NCBI RefSeq assembly: GCF_000720255.1
Contig: NZ_JOJE01000001.1
Coordinates: 496,001-560,000 of the forward strand
Length of the DNA stretch: 64,000 nucleotides
Direction: 5' to 3'
Origin: Streptomyces griseus subsp. griseus
Lineage (GTDB): Bacteria; Actinomycetota; Actinomycetes; Streptomycetales; Streptomycetaceae
Part shown: positions 33,510 through 41,596 of the stretch, piece after piece
How the letters are laid out: each line of letters begins with the position of its first letter
Numbering within the stretch: position 1 is the stretch's first letter
Translations under genes and position numbers: made by a program
Notes under the pieces: model-generated
Databases searched by the model: none
Told to the model about the DNA's origin: nothing
What the model saw: the letters and a program-made list of their open reading frames with translations, nothing else

Positions 33510-33824
33510 TCAACGGCTGTAGCGCAGCAGTGCCCGCACCATGTGGCACGTCGTGTCCGACGGCGGGTGGATGCCGATCAGTTCCGCCGTGCTGCGGATC
33601 TTCTCGTTGCGGGCCTGGTTCGGGACGTAGACGCCCGAGTCGAGGAGGGCGATGGCGAGGCGCATGGCCTTGAGGCGGCGGTTGTGGGTGATGTACCACT
33701 CGCGGGGGCGCCCCGGCGGCAGCGGCCGCTTCGCCGTGGGGGCGTACGGCAGGTCGAGCTGCACGGAGCGCTTCGCGGTGGACTGGGTCGGCAACGGCTT
33801 CTGCTTCAGGGCGGCAGCGGGCAC
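33510..33824 (-). CDS. Small protein, function unknown (possible nucleic-acid binder)
   Basis: The 104-residue basic protein contains PTAKRPLPPGRPREWYITHN and RRLKAMRLAIALLDSGVYVP, then NEKIRSTAELIGIHPPSDTT. AGGAGGATCCC directly precedes GTG 33824, so translation is well supported. The last 70 residues could form a small helical DNA-binding fold (STAELIGIHPPSDTTCHMVR resembles a helix-turn-helix), but this is only by eye. No known family is assigned. It stands alone in its transcript. Confidence 0.65.
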   Translation of the reverse strand: MPAAALKQKPLPTQSTAKRSVQLDLPYAPTAKRPLPPGRPREWYITHNRRLKAMRLAIALLDSGVYVPNQARNEKIRSTAELIGIHPPSDTTCHMVRALLRYSR

Positions 33825-34063
33825 GGGATCCTCCTGTCGCGGTCAGGACCCCGCCGGAAACCCCGGCGACGCCCTCGAACACTGCTCTTATTCTACTTCC
33901 CCCCACTGACATCCAGGGAGGCTGGAAAGTCGCCAAAAGCCCAGGTGGGCATGGAAATTGGCGCCGCGTCACACCAGTTCCACGCGAGGCTCGCGAGACG
34001 GCATGAAATCGAACAGACCCTACGGTCGCCGGGCGCGCCGACGGTCCGCGTACCGTGACCTCC

Positions 34064-34423
34064 ATGGAAATCTGGATCAACCCCGCCTGCTCCAAGTGCC
34101 GCAGCGCTCTCTCCCTGCTCGACGCCGAGGGCGCCGATTACACCGTCCGCCGCTACCTGGAGGACGTGCCGAGCGAGGACGAGATCAGGGCCGCACTCGA
34201 CCGCCTGAACCTCGAACCCTGGGACATCACCCGCACCCAGGAGGCAGCGGCCAAGGAGCTCGGGCTCAAGGAGTGGGGACGGGACGCGGACTCCCGGGAC
34301 CGCTGGATCAAGGCGCTCGCCGAGCACCCGAAGCTCATCCAGCGGCCCATCATCACCGCGGACGACGGCAGCGCCGTGGTGGCCCGCACGGACGAGGCGG
34401 TACGGGACGCTCTGTCCCGGTGA
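34064..34423 (+). CDS. ArsC/Spx-family thioredoxin-fold protein
   Basis: The 119-residue protein starts MEIWINPACSKCRSALSLLD, with the N-terminal Cys-x-x-Cys of ArsC-like reductases, followed by DYTVRRYLEDVPSEDEIRAAL and HPKLIQRPIITADDGSAVVA. The RPI cis-proline and following residues fit the ArsC family. Arsenate reductases use Cys plus distal Arg residues; no arsenic genes are adjacent, so a general thiol role or a regulator role as in Spx is equally possible. GTG 34055 is an alternative start. Confidence 0.85.
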   Translation: MEIWINPACSKCRSALSLLDAEGADYTVRRYLEDVPSEDEIRAALDRLNLEPWDITRTQEAAAKELGLKEWGRDADSRDRWIKALAEHPKLIQRPIITADDGSAVVARTDEAVRDALSR

Positions 34424-34480
34424 GCAACGGTATGACGCTCGACGGGAGTTCGGGCAGCCACGGTGTTACCCTCCGCCGCC

Positions 34481-35332
34481 ATGACCTTCGGTGATCAAGG
34501 AATGCCGTACGGCCCGCCCGGGCCCCATGCGCCCTACGGCCCGCCCGACCCCCACGCACAGTGGGCGGCCGAGCAGGAGCGCATACGCATGGACAGACGC
34601 AGACGGACCCGGCGGGCGGTGGCCGGCGGGACGGGCGTGGTCCTCGCCGCCGCCGTCGCCGCAGGAGTGGCGCTGTACACGGGCGGGCCCGACAACGAGG
34701 ACAGCGCGTCGGCCCCGGCCGTGAGCGCCTCGCCCGGGTCGGAAGCGACCACCGCCCCCGTCCCCTCCGTCGACGTCAACGTGTCCAGCACCCCGACCGC
34801 CCTGCCCTCGCTGCTGGCGCGGCCGGTGATCCGTCCGGAGCTGGCGTTCCCCGCGAAGAGCGTGCGCCTGAAGGACGGCTCCCGGTACACACGGGTCGAC
34901 CTGGCCACCACCACCGACTGCGCCCGGGGCATGTCGCAGCAGCTGGCGCAGCTGATCGAACAGGGCGAGGAGTGCTCCCGGATGACGGCGGCCCTGTTCA
35001 CGGACCACGACCGGCGCTCCCAGGTGACGGTCTCCGTGCTGAGCTTCCGCCGCGTCGAGGACGCCTCGCGCGTGTTCATGATGGCCTCGATGGACCCGGT
35101 GACCTACCAGGTGGTCTCGCTCGATCCGCCGCCGGAGGCCGGGCTGCCGACCGTGCCGCCCGGTTCGGCCGGGGTGTTCCGCCGGGTGATGACCGTGCGG
35201 TCCGTGGTCTTCGCCAACGGCCAGTGGGGCGACGGTTCGGAGACCGGCGAGGCCGAGCTCACCCGGCAGACGGAGGGCCTGATCCGGTATGTCGACGACA
35301 CGGTCGTGGCGTACGAGGAGGGGAAGGCGTGA
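34481..35332 (+). CDS. Membrane-anchored exported protein, function unknown
   Basis: The 283-residue protein has a Pro/Gly/Tyr-rich cytoplasmic head (YGPPGPHAPYGPPDPHA), a basic stop (RMDRRRRTRR) and one membrane helix (AVAGGTGVVLAAAVAAGVAL, residues 43-63). Then comes a Ser/Thr/Pro linker and an external domain of about 190 residues with two Cys (TTDCARGMSQ, GEECSRM). The outer domain repeats phrases such as SVLSFRRVEDASRVFMMASM. Family unknown; similar single-pass proteins are common in streptomycetes. It follows the ArsC-like gene by 57 bases. Confidence 0.65.
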   Translation: MTFGDQGMPYGPPGPHAPYGPPDPHAQWAAEQERIRMDRRRRTRRAVAGGTGVVLAAAVAAGVALYTGGPDNEDSASAPAVSASPGSEATTAPVPSVDVNVSSTPTALPSLLARPVIRPELAFPAKSVRLKDGSRYTRVDLATTTDCARGMSQQLAQLIEQGEECSRMTAALFTDHDRRSQVTVSVLSFRRVEDASRVFMMASMDPVTYQVVSLDPPPEAGLPTVPPGSAGVFRRVMTVRSVVFANGQWGDGSETGEAELTRQTEGLIRYVDDTVVAYEEGKA

Positions 35333-35440
35333 CTCGCGTGTGGCTCAGGTCACTTCACTGACTCCTGTAAACCGCTGAGTAACCTCGTTCGATATCTCGT
35401 ACATAGCGGCGTACGCTCCCCTACCTCTCAGGAGGCGCGC

Positions 35441-36175
35441 ATGTCGCGCAGGAGAACACTCAGTACGAAGAAGAAGGTCGCGCTCTTCGCCACCGCCGCG
35501 GCGGTGGCGGGAGGAGGCGCCTTCGCCATGGCGGCCACGTCGAACGCCGCCCAGCCCCCGCAGACCGCCGCCGAGTCGTCGGTCTGCCAGGGGCTCGCCA
35601 CGGCCCTCGGGAACAACCAGAAGTTCATCGAGGGCCAGCAGGCGAATCCGGACGCGCAGTCGCAGGCCCGGATCGCCAACCGCGAGGCCGTCATCGCGCA
35701 GATCAAGGTCCAGCAGGAGGCGTCGGGGTGCGTCGTTGGGGAGTCGGCTCAGGGCTCCCAGGCGACGCAGCCGACGCAGGGCGGACAACAGGGCGGACAG
35801 CAAGGCGGACAGCAGGGCGGACAGCAAGGCGGAGAACAGGCCGGAGAGCAGGCCGGTGACCCCCCGGCCTCCGCTCCCGCCGCCTCCGCGTCGGCCCCCG
35901 CGACCGGTGGTGGCGGCGCTGCCTCCGGCCGGCAGGTCTGCAACGGCTCGACCGTCACGCTCTCCGGCGAGGGCGGTGCCCCGGCGGCGTCCAGCAATCA
36001 GTTCCCGGCGGGTACGAAGCTGAAGGTCACCAACCTGGACAACGACAAGTCCACGACGGTGGAGGTCACTTCGGTCTCCGGCAGCTGTGTCCTGCTGAAC
36101 AACGCGGCCTTCGAGCAGGTCCGTGAGCCCGGCAAGTTCCTGATCCGCCGGGCCGTCATCGAGAAGGTGGGGTGA
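35441..36175 (+). CDS. Secreted Gln/Gly-linker protein with a C-terminal barrel-like domain
   Basis: The 244-residue protein has a signal peptide (KKKVALFATAAAVAGGGAFA then ATSNAAQ). A helical domain of about 60 residues follows (VCQGLATALGNNQKFIEGQQ), then a GGQQ repeat linker near residues 105-130 and an Ala/Ser/Pro stretch. The last domain, VCNGSTVTLSGEGG to FLIRRAVIEKVG, contains GTKLKVTNLDNDKSTTVEV and two Cys, reminiscent of a double-psi beta barrel (RlpA-like) but without a proven match. CAGGAGGCGCGC precedes the ATG. The domain plan resembles the DUF1996 protein at 44799. Cell-wall location likely. Confidence 0.65.
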   Translation: MSRRRTLSTKKKVALFATAAAVAGGGAFAMAATSNAAQPPQTAAESSVCQGLATALGNNQKFIEGQQANPDAQSQARIANREAVIAQIKVQQEASGCVVGESAQGSQATQPTQGGQQGGQQGGQQGGQQGGEQAGEQAGDPPASAPAASASAPATGGGGAASGRQVCNGSTVTLSGEGGAPAASSNQFPAGTKLKVTNLDNDKSTTVEVTSVSGSCVLLNNAAFEQVREPGKFLIRRAVIEKVG

Positions 36176-36190
36176 GAACCGGCCGGAGCC

Positions 36191-37048
36191 TCAACCCGCG
36201 AGAAACTCGCTGAGGCGGCGTCCCAGTTCGGGGGGCGCGGCATGCGGCAGCGCGTGATGGGACACGTCGGGAAGGACGTGTGTCCCCACGCGCGGCAGCA
36301 GGCCGGCCGCCCGGGTCGCCACTTCGTTCGTGTCATGTGTCCTGCTGTTCCGGGCCAGGAGCAGCAGGACCGGCATGTCGAGACCCCGTAGCGCCTCCGG
36401 CGCCGGACGCGGGCCGGTCACCGGCTTCGACGACGGGAATCCCGCGGCCGCCTCCTGGAGGCGTAGCCAGTCGGGGTCCAGGTCCCCTCCCCCGGTCTCC
36501 CACTCCAGGAACGCGCGGACGCGGCGCGGCGTGGGCCGAAGCAGCATCGGCAGGGCGTGCAGCAGGTACGCCGGCCTGTATCCGGCGAACACCTGGGTCG
36601 GGTCCAGGAGGAACAGACTCCGCACCCGGGTCGGGGCGCGCAGGGCGTGGTGCAGGGCGATCCAGGCGCCGTAGGAGTGCCCGCCGAGGTCGGCGGCCGC
36701 GACGCCCAGGCCGTCGAGGACCGCGTCCAGCCAGGCGGTCAGGTCGGCGACCGTACGGGGGTGACGGCCGGCCGCGGGGACGCTCAGCCCCGGGGCGCCG
36801 AGCAGGTCGACGGCGTGGATCCGGCGCTCACGGGCGAGGTCGGCCGCCTGGGCGTACCAGGACGCGGAGGTCGCGCCCCCGCCGCCGGGCAGGAGGATCA
36901 GCGGGGGCGCGTCGCGCGGACCGCACACGTTGACATACGTCGTGCCGAACGGCGTCGGTACACGCAGCGCCTCCCGGTCGGCGGGCCACTTGGCCATGAC
37001 CTTGTCGTACGCCATCCGGAATCCGTCGAGGTCGTATGCGTCGCGCAT
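36191..37048 (-). CDS. Alpha/beta hydrolase under MarR-type control
   Basis: The 285-residue hydrolase has PLILLPGGGGATSASWYAQA (oxyanion site), AVDLLGAPGLSVPAAG, the nucleophile elbow LGGHSYGAW and HVLPDVSHHALPH with the catalytic His. Substrate unknown; lipase- or esterase-like members are common. ATG 37048 is used; ATG 37060 is an alternative whose GGGG sits too close. It is divergent from the MarR gene, and a palindrome lies across the shared promoter, so the MarR protein probably represses both. Confidence 0.82.
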   Translation of the reverse strand: MRDAYDLDGFRMAYDKVMAKWPADREALRVPTPFGTTYVNVCGPRDAPPLILLPGGGGATSASWYAQAADLARERRIHAVDLLGAPGLSVPAAGRHPRTVADLTAWLDAVLDGLGVAAADLGGHSYGAWIALHHALRAPTRVRSLFLLDPTQVFAGYRPAYLLHALPMLLRPTPRRVRAFLEWETGGGDLDPDWLRLQEAAAGFPSSKPVTGPRPAPEALRGLDMPVLLLLARNSRTHDTNEVATRAAGLLPRVGTHVLPDVSHHALPHAAPPELGRRLSEFLAG

Positions 37049-37067
37049 GCTCACCACCATCCCCTAT

Positions 37068-37086
37068 TATCTCGCTGAGCGAGATA
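37068..37086. promoter_or_regulatory. MarR operator between divergent hydrolase and marR genes
   Basis: TATCTCGCTGAGCGAGATA has perfect eight-base arms around TGA. It begins 20 bases upstream of the hydrolase start and ends 33 bases before the regulator start. A partial copy ACTCGCTGAACG follows at once. Confidence 0.75.
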
Positions 37087-37119
37087 CTCGCTGAACGTGA
37101 CGATAGCCGAAGGAGCGCC

Positions 37120-37581
37120 ATGCCGTCCCCGGAACCCGAGATGGAGATCGTCCACCTGCTCCGTGCGGTGACCGTCGAACTCGGTCTGCACAGCGCGCGG
37201 TTCGCGAGCCGGCACGGCATGCACCCCACCGACGTGCGCGCTCTGATCGCCCTGATGGACGCCAGGAGGGCGGACGAGGAGATGACCGCCGGGCGGCTCG
37301 GCGCGGCGCTCGGGCTGAACTCGGCCGGGACGACGGCGCTGGTCGACCGTCTGGAGCGGGCCGGTCACGTACGGCGAGTGCGCGCCGAGGAGGACCGCCG
37401 CAAGGTGCTGATCGAGGTGGACGAGCGGGCCGTGGAGCTCGGCCAGGCCTTCTTCGGACCGTTGATCGGCCGGGTCGTCGAGCTGGTGCGGGGGTACGAC
37501 GAGCGGGAGGTCGCCGCGATCCGGGGGTTCCTGGGCGAGGTGCGGGAGGCGGCGGGCGAGGCGGACCGGCCGGCGCGGTAG
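37120..37581 (+). CDS. MarR-family transcriptional regulator
   Basis: The 153-residue protein has the MarR winged helix: HPTDVRALIALMDARRADEE, MTAGRLGAALGLNSAGTTAL, VDRLERAGHVRRVRAEEDRR and KVLIEVDERAVELG. AAGGAGCGCC precedes ATG 37120. It is divergent from an alpha/beta hydrolase and likely binds the palindrome between them. The ligand is unknown; MarR proteins with a neighbouring hydrolase often sense the hydrolase substrate. Confidence 0.88.
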   Translation: MPSPEPEMEIVHLLRAVTVELGLHSARFASRHGMHPTDVRALIALMDARRADEEMTAGRLGAALGLNSAGTTALVDRLERAGHVRRVRAEEDRRKVLIEVDERAVELGQAFFGPLIGRVVELVRGYDEREVAAIRGFLGEVREAAGEADRPAR

Positions 37582-37629
37582 TCCCGGACCCCGCCGGGGC
37601 GGCAGTGAGCCGCACCACAGCAACACCAG

Positions 37630-37667
37630 GTAACACGGGGTTCACACTCGGGCAACGACCGGGAAAT
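37630..37667 (+). promoter_or_regulatory. GlnR box upstream of glnII
   Basis: Pentamers GTAAC, TTCAC, GCAAC and GAAAT lie at exactly six-base intervals, the same geometry as the glnA box and with the same final GAAAT. The middle two fit the consensus less well. The box ends 103 bases before the glnII start. Confidence 0.75.
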
Positions 37668-37770
37668 CGCCTGTTGACAGGCTCGCGGACGACACCAGCG
37701 CGGCGCCCCAGTGCCGCAGCGCCGCAGCACCCGCAATCGCGCCCAGACGCACCCCCGAAGGAAGTGGCCC

Positions 37771-38799
37771 GTGAGCTTCAAGGCTGAGTACATCTGGATC
37801 GACGGCACCGAGCCGACGGCCAAGCTCCGTTCCAAGACGAAGATACTGAGCGACGACGCCAAGGGTGCCGAGCTTCCGATCTGGGGCTTCGACGGGTCCT
37901 CCACCAACCAGGCCGAGGGCCACGCCTCGGACTGCGTGCTCAAGCCGGTCTTCTCGTGTCCCGACCCGATCCGCGGCGGCGACGACATCCTCGTCCTGTG
38001 CGAGGTCCTGAACATCGACTTCACCCCGCACGCCACGAACACCCGTGCCGCGCTGGCCGAGGTCGCCGAGAGGTTCGCCGCGCAGGAGCCGATCTTCGGC
38101 ATCGAGCAGGAGTACACGTTCTTCCAGGACGGCTACCCGCTCGGCTTCCCCAAGGGCGGCTTCCCGGCCCCGCAGGGCGGCTACTACTGCGGTGTCGGCG
38201 CCGACGAGATCTTCGGCCGTGACGTCGTCGAGGCGCACCTGGACAACTGCCTGAAGGCGGGCCTCGCCATCTCCGGCATCAACGCCGAGGTCATGCCCGG
38301 CCAGTGGGAGTTCCAGGTCGGTCCGGTCTCCCCGCTGGAGGTCTCCGACCACCTGTGGGTGGCCCGCTGGCTGCTCTACCGCACCGCCGAGGACTTCGGC
38401 GTGGCCGCCACCCTCGACCCCAAGCCGGTCAAGGGCGACTGGAACGGCGCCGGCGCGCACACCAACTTCTCCACCAAGGCGATGCGCGAGACCTACGACG
38501 CGATCATCACCGCGGCCGAGTCCCTCGGCGAGGGCTCCAAGCCGCTCGACCACGTCAAGAACTACGGCGCCGGCATCGACGACCGCCTGACCGGTCTGCA
38601 CGAGACCGCCCCGTGGAACGAGTACTCCTACGGCGTCTCCAACCGCGGTGCCTCGGTCCGTATCCCGTGGCAGGTCGAGAAGGACGGCAAGGGCTACATC
38701 GAGGACCGCCGTCCGAACGCCAACGTCGACCCGTACGTGGTGACCCGCCTCCTCGTCGACACCTGCTGCTCCGCCCTGGAGAAGGCCGGCCAGGTCTGA
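37771..38799 (+). CDS. glnII: Glutamine synthetase type II (eukaryotic type)
   Basis: The 342-residue GSII begins SFKAEYIWIDGTEPTAKLRS and contains LPIWGFDGSSTNQAEGHASD, FGIEQEYTFFQ, GINAEVMPGQWEFQVGP, KGDWNGAGAHTNFSTKAM and RGASVRIPWQV. This form lacks the adenylylation loop and is heat-labile in streptomycetes. GTG 37771 follows GAAGGAAG. The GlnR box indicates induction under nitrogen limitation together with glnA. A hairpin at 38819 ends the transcript. Confidence 0.97.
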   Translation: MSFKAEYIWIDGTEPTAKLRSKTKILSDDAKGAELPIWGFDGSSTNQAEGHASDCVLKPVFSCPDPIRGGDDILVLCEVLNIDFTPHATNTRAALAEVAERFAAQEPIFGIEQEYTFFQDGYPLGFPKGGFPAPQGGYYCGVGADEIFGRDVVEAHLDNCLKAGLAISGINAEVMPGQWEFQVGPVSPLEVSDHLWVARWLLYRTAEDFGVAATLDPKPVKGDWNGAGAHTNFSTKAMRETYDAIITAAESLGEGSKPLDHVKNYGAGIDDRLTGLHETAPWNEYSYGVSNRGASVRIPWQVEKDGKGYIEDRRPNANVDPYVVTRLLVDTCCSALEKAGQV

Positions 38800-38818
38800 T
38801 CCACGCCCGCCGTTCCGG

Positions 38819-38852
38819 AAGGGGCGCCCGCCAGTACGGCGGGGGGCCCCTT
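38819..38852 (+). terminator. Terminator of glnII
   Basis: AAGGGGC...GCCCGCC pairs with GGCGGG...GCCCCTT around AGTA, with small bulges, followed by TTTGCG; 20 bases after the glnII stop. Confidence 0.7.
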
Positions 38853-38870
38853 TGCGTATCGTGCGCTGTC

Positions 38871-40679
38871 ATGGGGAGCGACGGGGTGGACGGGACCGAG
38901 CTGGTGCACGCGTACGGCGAGGCGGAGGACATACCGGGGCTGCTGAGGGCGATGGAGTCCGAGGACCCGGACGTGCGCGAGGCGGCCGTGGAGTGGCTGT
39001 GCTCCGCGAGCTGGCGCGAGGACAGCTTCTTCACGGCGACCGCCCGCACGGTGCCCGAGCTGGCCCGGCTCGCCCTGGAGCTGCCCGGCCACCGGGCCGA
39101 CCTGCTGGATCTGCTCGGCGACCTCGCACACCGGGCCCAGTGGTCCGAGGAGGACGCGCCCGCGCGGCAGGCCGTGGCCGAGGAGCTGCCGTCCCTGCTG
39201 CACTTCGCACACGATGCCGACACGGACGTGCGCAGCGCCGTGGTGGTGCTGATCGCCGCATGCGGTCAGGAGTACGCCCTGCCTCACGTGCCCCTGCTGT
39301 GGGCCCGGTTCGCCGAGGAGACCGACCCGCTGGTGCGCGGCCGGGTGGTGACGGCGCTGGCGCTGCTGGAGACGGGCGACGGAGGCTGGCGGCGCGACCT
39401 GCTGACCGACGCCGAGCCCCGGGTCGCGCTCGCCGCGGCCGAGGACCTGCTGCGCACCGCCGAACTTCCGCTGCCCGACGCGCTGGTGGACCACGGTGTG
39501 CGGGCGTATGCGGCGGACCCGCACGAGCCGGAGAGGGCCCTGTGGCCCGCACCCCACAAGGTGTTCACCGACCGGCTGCTGGAGGATCCCGAGGCCGCGC
39601 TGCGCGCCACCGCCGGGGGTGTGCCACTCGCCTTCGAGATCGTCGACACATGGCGGGACCGTGAGGCCGACGTGCTCCCCTGGGCCCTGCGCACCATGAC
39701 GGGCGAGGACTGGGAACTGTCCCGGCTGGCGCAGCTGACCTGCTCGCTGCCGGCTGAGCGGCACGAGCCCGTGCGCGCCCACGTACGGCCGTACCTGACC
39801 GCGGACGACCCGGCGGTGCGGGCGGCGGCGATCAGCGCGCTCGCCCGCGCGCATGCGCCGGAGGCGGTCGAGGAGGCCGTACGGCTGGTCGAGGAGCTGC
39901 CCGGTCCGTACGTCACCTTCCGTGCCGCCACCGCGGTGGCCGAGGAGTTCGGGGCGGAGGCACTGCCCGTGGCGCGGGCGGTGGCCCGGCGGCTCGACCA
40001 GGGTTCGTACTACCTGCTCGAGGTGCTGAAGCTGTACCCGGAGGTGGCGTTGGAGGTCATCGAGGAGCTCACCGAGCTGCTGGCGCGCACGGGCACCGGA
40101 TACCCGCCGGTCGCCGTGGCCGTGCTGCACGAGCTGGGCCCGGCCGCCGGTGACCTGGCCGAGCGGGCGCTGCTGGCCTGTGTGACCGAACGCGCCCACT
40201 CCTCGGTCTCGGCGGTCGCCGCGGTAGCTCTCCACCGGATCAGCGGCGACCCCGGCCCGGCTCTGTCCTTCTTCCGGGAGGAGCTGAGCGCCGGGTTCTC
40301 GGGGGTGACGGACTGGGCGAGCCAACTGGGCCCCGCCGCGGAGCCGTTGCTGCCGTTCATCGAGCCGCTCCTCGCCGGCGGCTCGGAGGTCGCCGCCACG
40401 GCCGTCTGGCGCATCACCGGCAGGACGGAGGACACCCTGGAACCCCTGGCCCGGGGAGCGCTCAGGTGCGAGAGGTTGTACGGGAGCCTGCCCCACCCGC
40501 TCACGACCCTCACGGAGATGGGACTCGTCCCCCGCTTCGCCGTCGACCCGCTGCGACAGGCGGCCGAGTCACCGACGCGGGTCCTGAAGGACCTCATGTG
40601 CGGCGAGGCCCTGCACCCCGACTACGTCCTGCGGAACGCCGTCCGGAAGCTGCTGGAGACGGCCCGCGTCGTGGAGTGA
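38871..40679 (+). CDS. HEAT-repeat protein following glnII
   Basis: The 602-residue solenoid protein shows helix-pair repeats such as DPDVREAAVEWLCSASWRED, DTDVRSAVVVLIAACGQEYA, DPLVRGRVVTALALLETGDG, DPAVRAAAISALARAHAPEA and EVAATAVWRITG. There is no catalytic motif, signal or membrane segment. Streptomycetes carry many such paralogues; this one may mediate protein contacts. It begins 71 bases after glnII behind a hairpin. A different HEAT-repeat protein also follows glnA (26686-28131). Confidence 0.78.
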   Translation: MGSDGVDGTELVHAYGEAEDIPGLLRAMESEDPDVREAAVEWLCSASWREDSFFTATARTVPELARLALELPGHRADLLDLLGDLAHRAQWSEEDAPARQAVAEELPSLLHFAHDADTDVRSAVVVLIAACGQEYALPHVPLLWARFAEETDPLVRGRVVTALALLETGDGGWRRDLLTDAEPRVALAAAEDLLRTAELPLPDALVDHGVRAYAADPHEPERALWPAPHKVFTDRLLEDPEAALRATAGGVPLAFEIVDTWRDREADVLPWALRTMTGEDWELSRLAQLTCSLPAERHEPVRAHVRPYLTADDPAVRAAAISALARAHAPEAVEEAVRLVEELPGPYVTFRAATAVAEEFGAEALPVARAVARRLDQGSYYLLEVLKLYPEVALEVIEELTELLARTGTGYPPVAVAVLHELGPAAGDLAERALLACVTERAHSSVSAVAAVALHRISGDPGPALSFFREELSAGFSGVTDWASQLGPAAEPLLPFIEPLLAGGSEVAATAVWRITGRTEDTLEPLARGALRCERLYGSLPHPLTTLTEMGLVPRFAVDPLRQAAESPTRVLKDLMCGEALHPDYVLRNAVRKLLETARVVE

Positions 40680-40713
40680 CGCCGGATTCCGGTCAAGGAA
40701 GCGTCCACGCTGT

Positions 40714-40730
40714 GAGAGGAGGGTCCTCTC
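40714..40730 (+). terminator. Hairpin after the HEAT-repeat gene
   Basis: GAGAGGA-GGG-TCCTCTC, seven perfect pairs, 34 bases after the stop. Terminator or leader structure of the small ORF that follows. Confidence 0.4.
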
Positions 40731-40758
40731 CCCGGCCCGGGTCTGCTTCAATGGCTTC

Positions 40759-40881
40759 ATGGCCAGCTACCAGAAGTGCAACGCGACGGGTCGCCGTGAC
40801 CTCGAGCCCTTCTGGCCGTCCCGTCAGCAGCACGACTTCGACCGGGTGTGTTGTCGCGCGATGAACGCGCCGGCCCTCTAA
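40759..40881 (+). CDS. Possible 40-residue cysteine-containing peptide
   Basis: The frame encodes MASYQKCNATGRRDLEPFWP and SRQQHDFDRVCCRAMNAPAL. About 35 of 40 codons end in G or C, the bias expected of a real Streptomyces gene, and the bias stops at the TAA. Three cysteines, a basic start and no hydrophobic segment suggest a small cytoplasmic, perhaps metal-binding, peptide. No ribosome site precedes the ATG, so a leaderless transcript or an upstream start is possible. It lies 81 bases before the OmpR-type DNA-binding gene. No family recognised. Confidence 0.5.
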   Translation: MASYQKCNATGRRDLEPFWPSRQQHDFDRVCCRAMNAPAL

Positions 40882-40962
40882 AGCCGCTCACCCCGGCCTT
40901 CGGCCCGCGCGCAACGACGTACGTCCCCCCGACGACCTCTCGCGCGAAAGAGCTGACCTCTC

Positions 40963-41532
40963 ATGGCGACCACTCGTTCTCTGTCCTCCGCCACCGCTCC
41001 CTCCGTCCTCGGCGCACGCCACCGGCTGCGCGCCGTCGACCGGGACGAGGTGGTCGACGTCACGGACTTCCTGCCGCCCGGCGCCACCTGGCTGCCGGCG
41101 CCCCAGCACACCCTGCCCACGCTGCCGGGCCGGCCGCCGATGATCGGCTACCTGGTGCTCGTCCCGGCCGACCAGCAGCCGCCGTTCCTGCCGGTGGCGG
41201 TGCCGGACCAGCCGCGCTCGGACGACACCGCCGGTGGTGACCCCCTCGTGCGGATCGACTCCGTGCAGCGCACCGCCGAGGTGGCCGGGCGCCGACTCGA
41301 CCTCACCTACCTGGAGTTCGAGCTGCTCGCCCACCTCGTCGCGCACCCCCACCGGGTGCACACCCGCGACCAGCTGGTCGGCACGGTGTGGGGCTACGGC
41401 CACGTGGGCGACGGCCGCACCGTCGACGTCCACGTCGCGCGGCTGCGCCGCAAGCTGGGCGCCGAGCACCGCCAGGCGATCCAGACGGTGCGCCGGGTCG
41501 GGTACAAGTACACCCCGCCCGTCGGGCGCTGA
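40963..41532 (+). CDS. OmpR/PhoB-type winged-helix DNA-binding protein without a receiver domain
   Basis: The 189-residue protein has a C-terminal Trans_reg_C domain from about residue 95: VRIDSVQRTAEVAGRRLDLT, YLEFELLAHLVAHPHRVHTR, DQLVGTVWGYGHVGDGRTVD, VHVARLRRKLG and TVRRVGYKYTPP. The N-terminal 90 residues have no phospho-acceptor Asp and are not a receiver; they contain a Pro-rich segment. It is probably a stand-alone transcription factor; target unknown. Confidence 0.85.
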   Translation: MATTRSLSSATAPSVLGARHRLRAVDRDEVVDVTDFLPPGATWLPAPQHTLPTLPGRPPMIGYLVLVPADQQPPFLPVAVPDQPRSDDTAGGDPLVRIDSVQRTAEVAGRRLDLTYLEFELLAHLVAHPHRVHTRDQLVGTVWGYGHVGDGRTVDVHVARLRRKLGAEHRQAIQTVRRVGYKYTPPVGR

Positions 41533-41596
41533 CCCGCGCTCTGCCCTCAGCAGACAGTCGTTCCCTCCCGCCGCCACGCCGGGCAGAGTCACCCGC

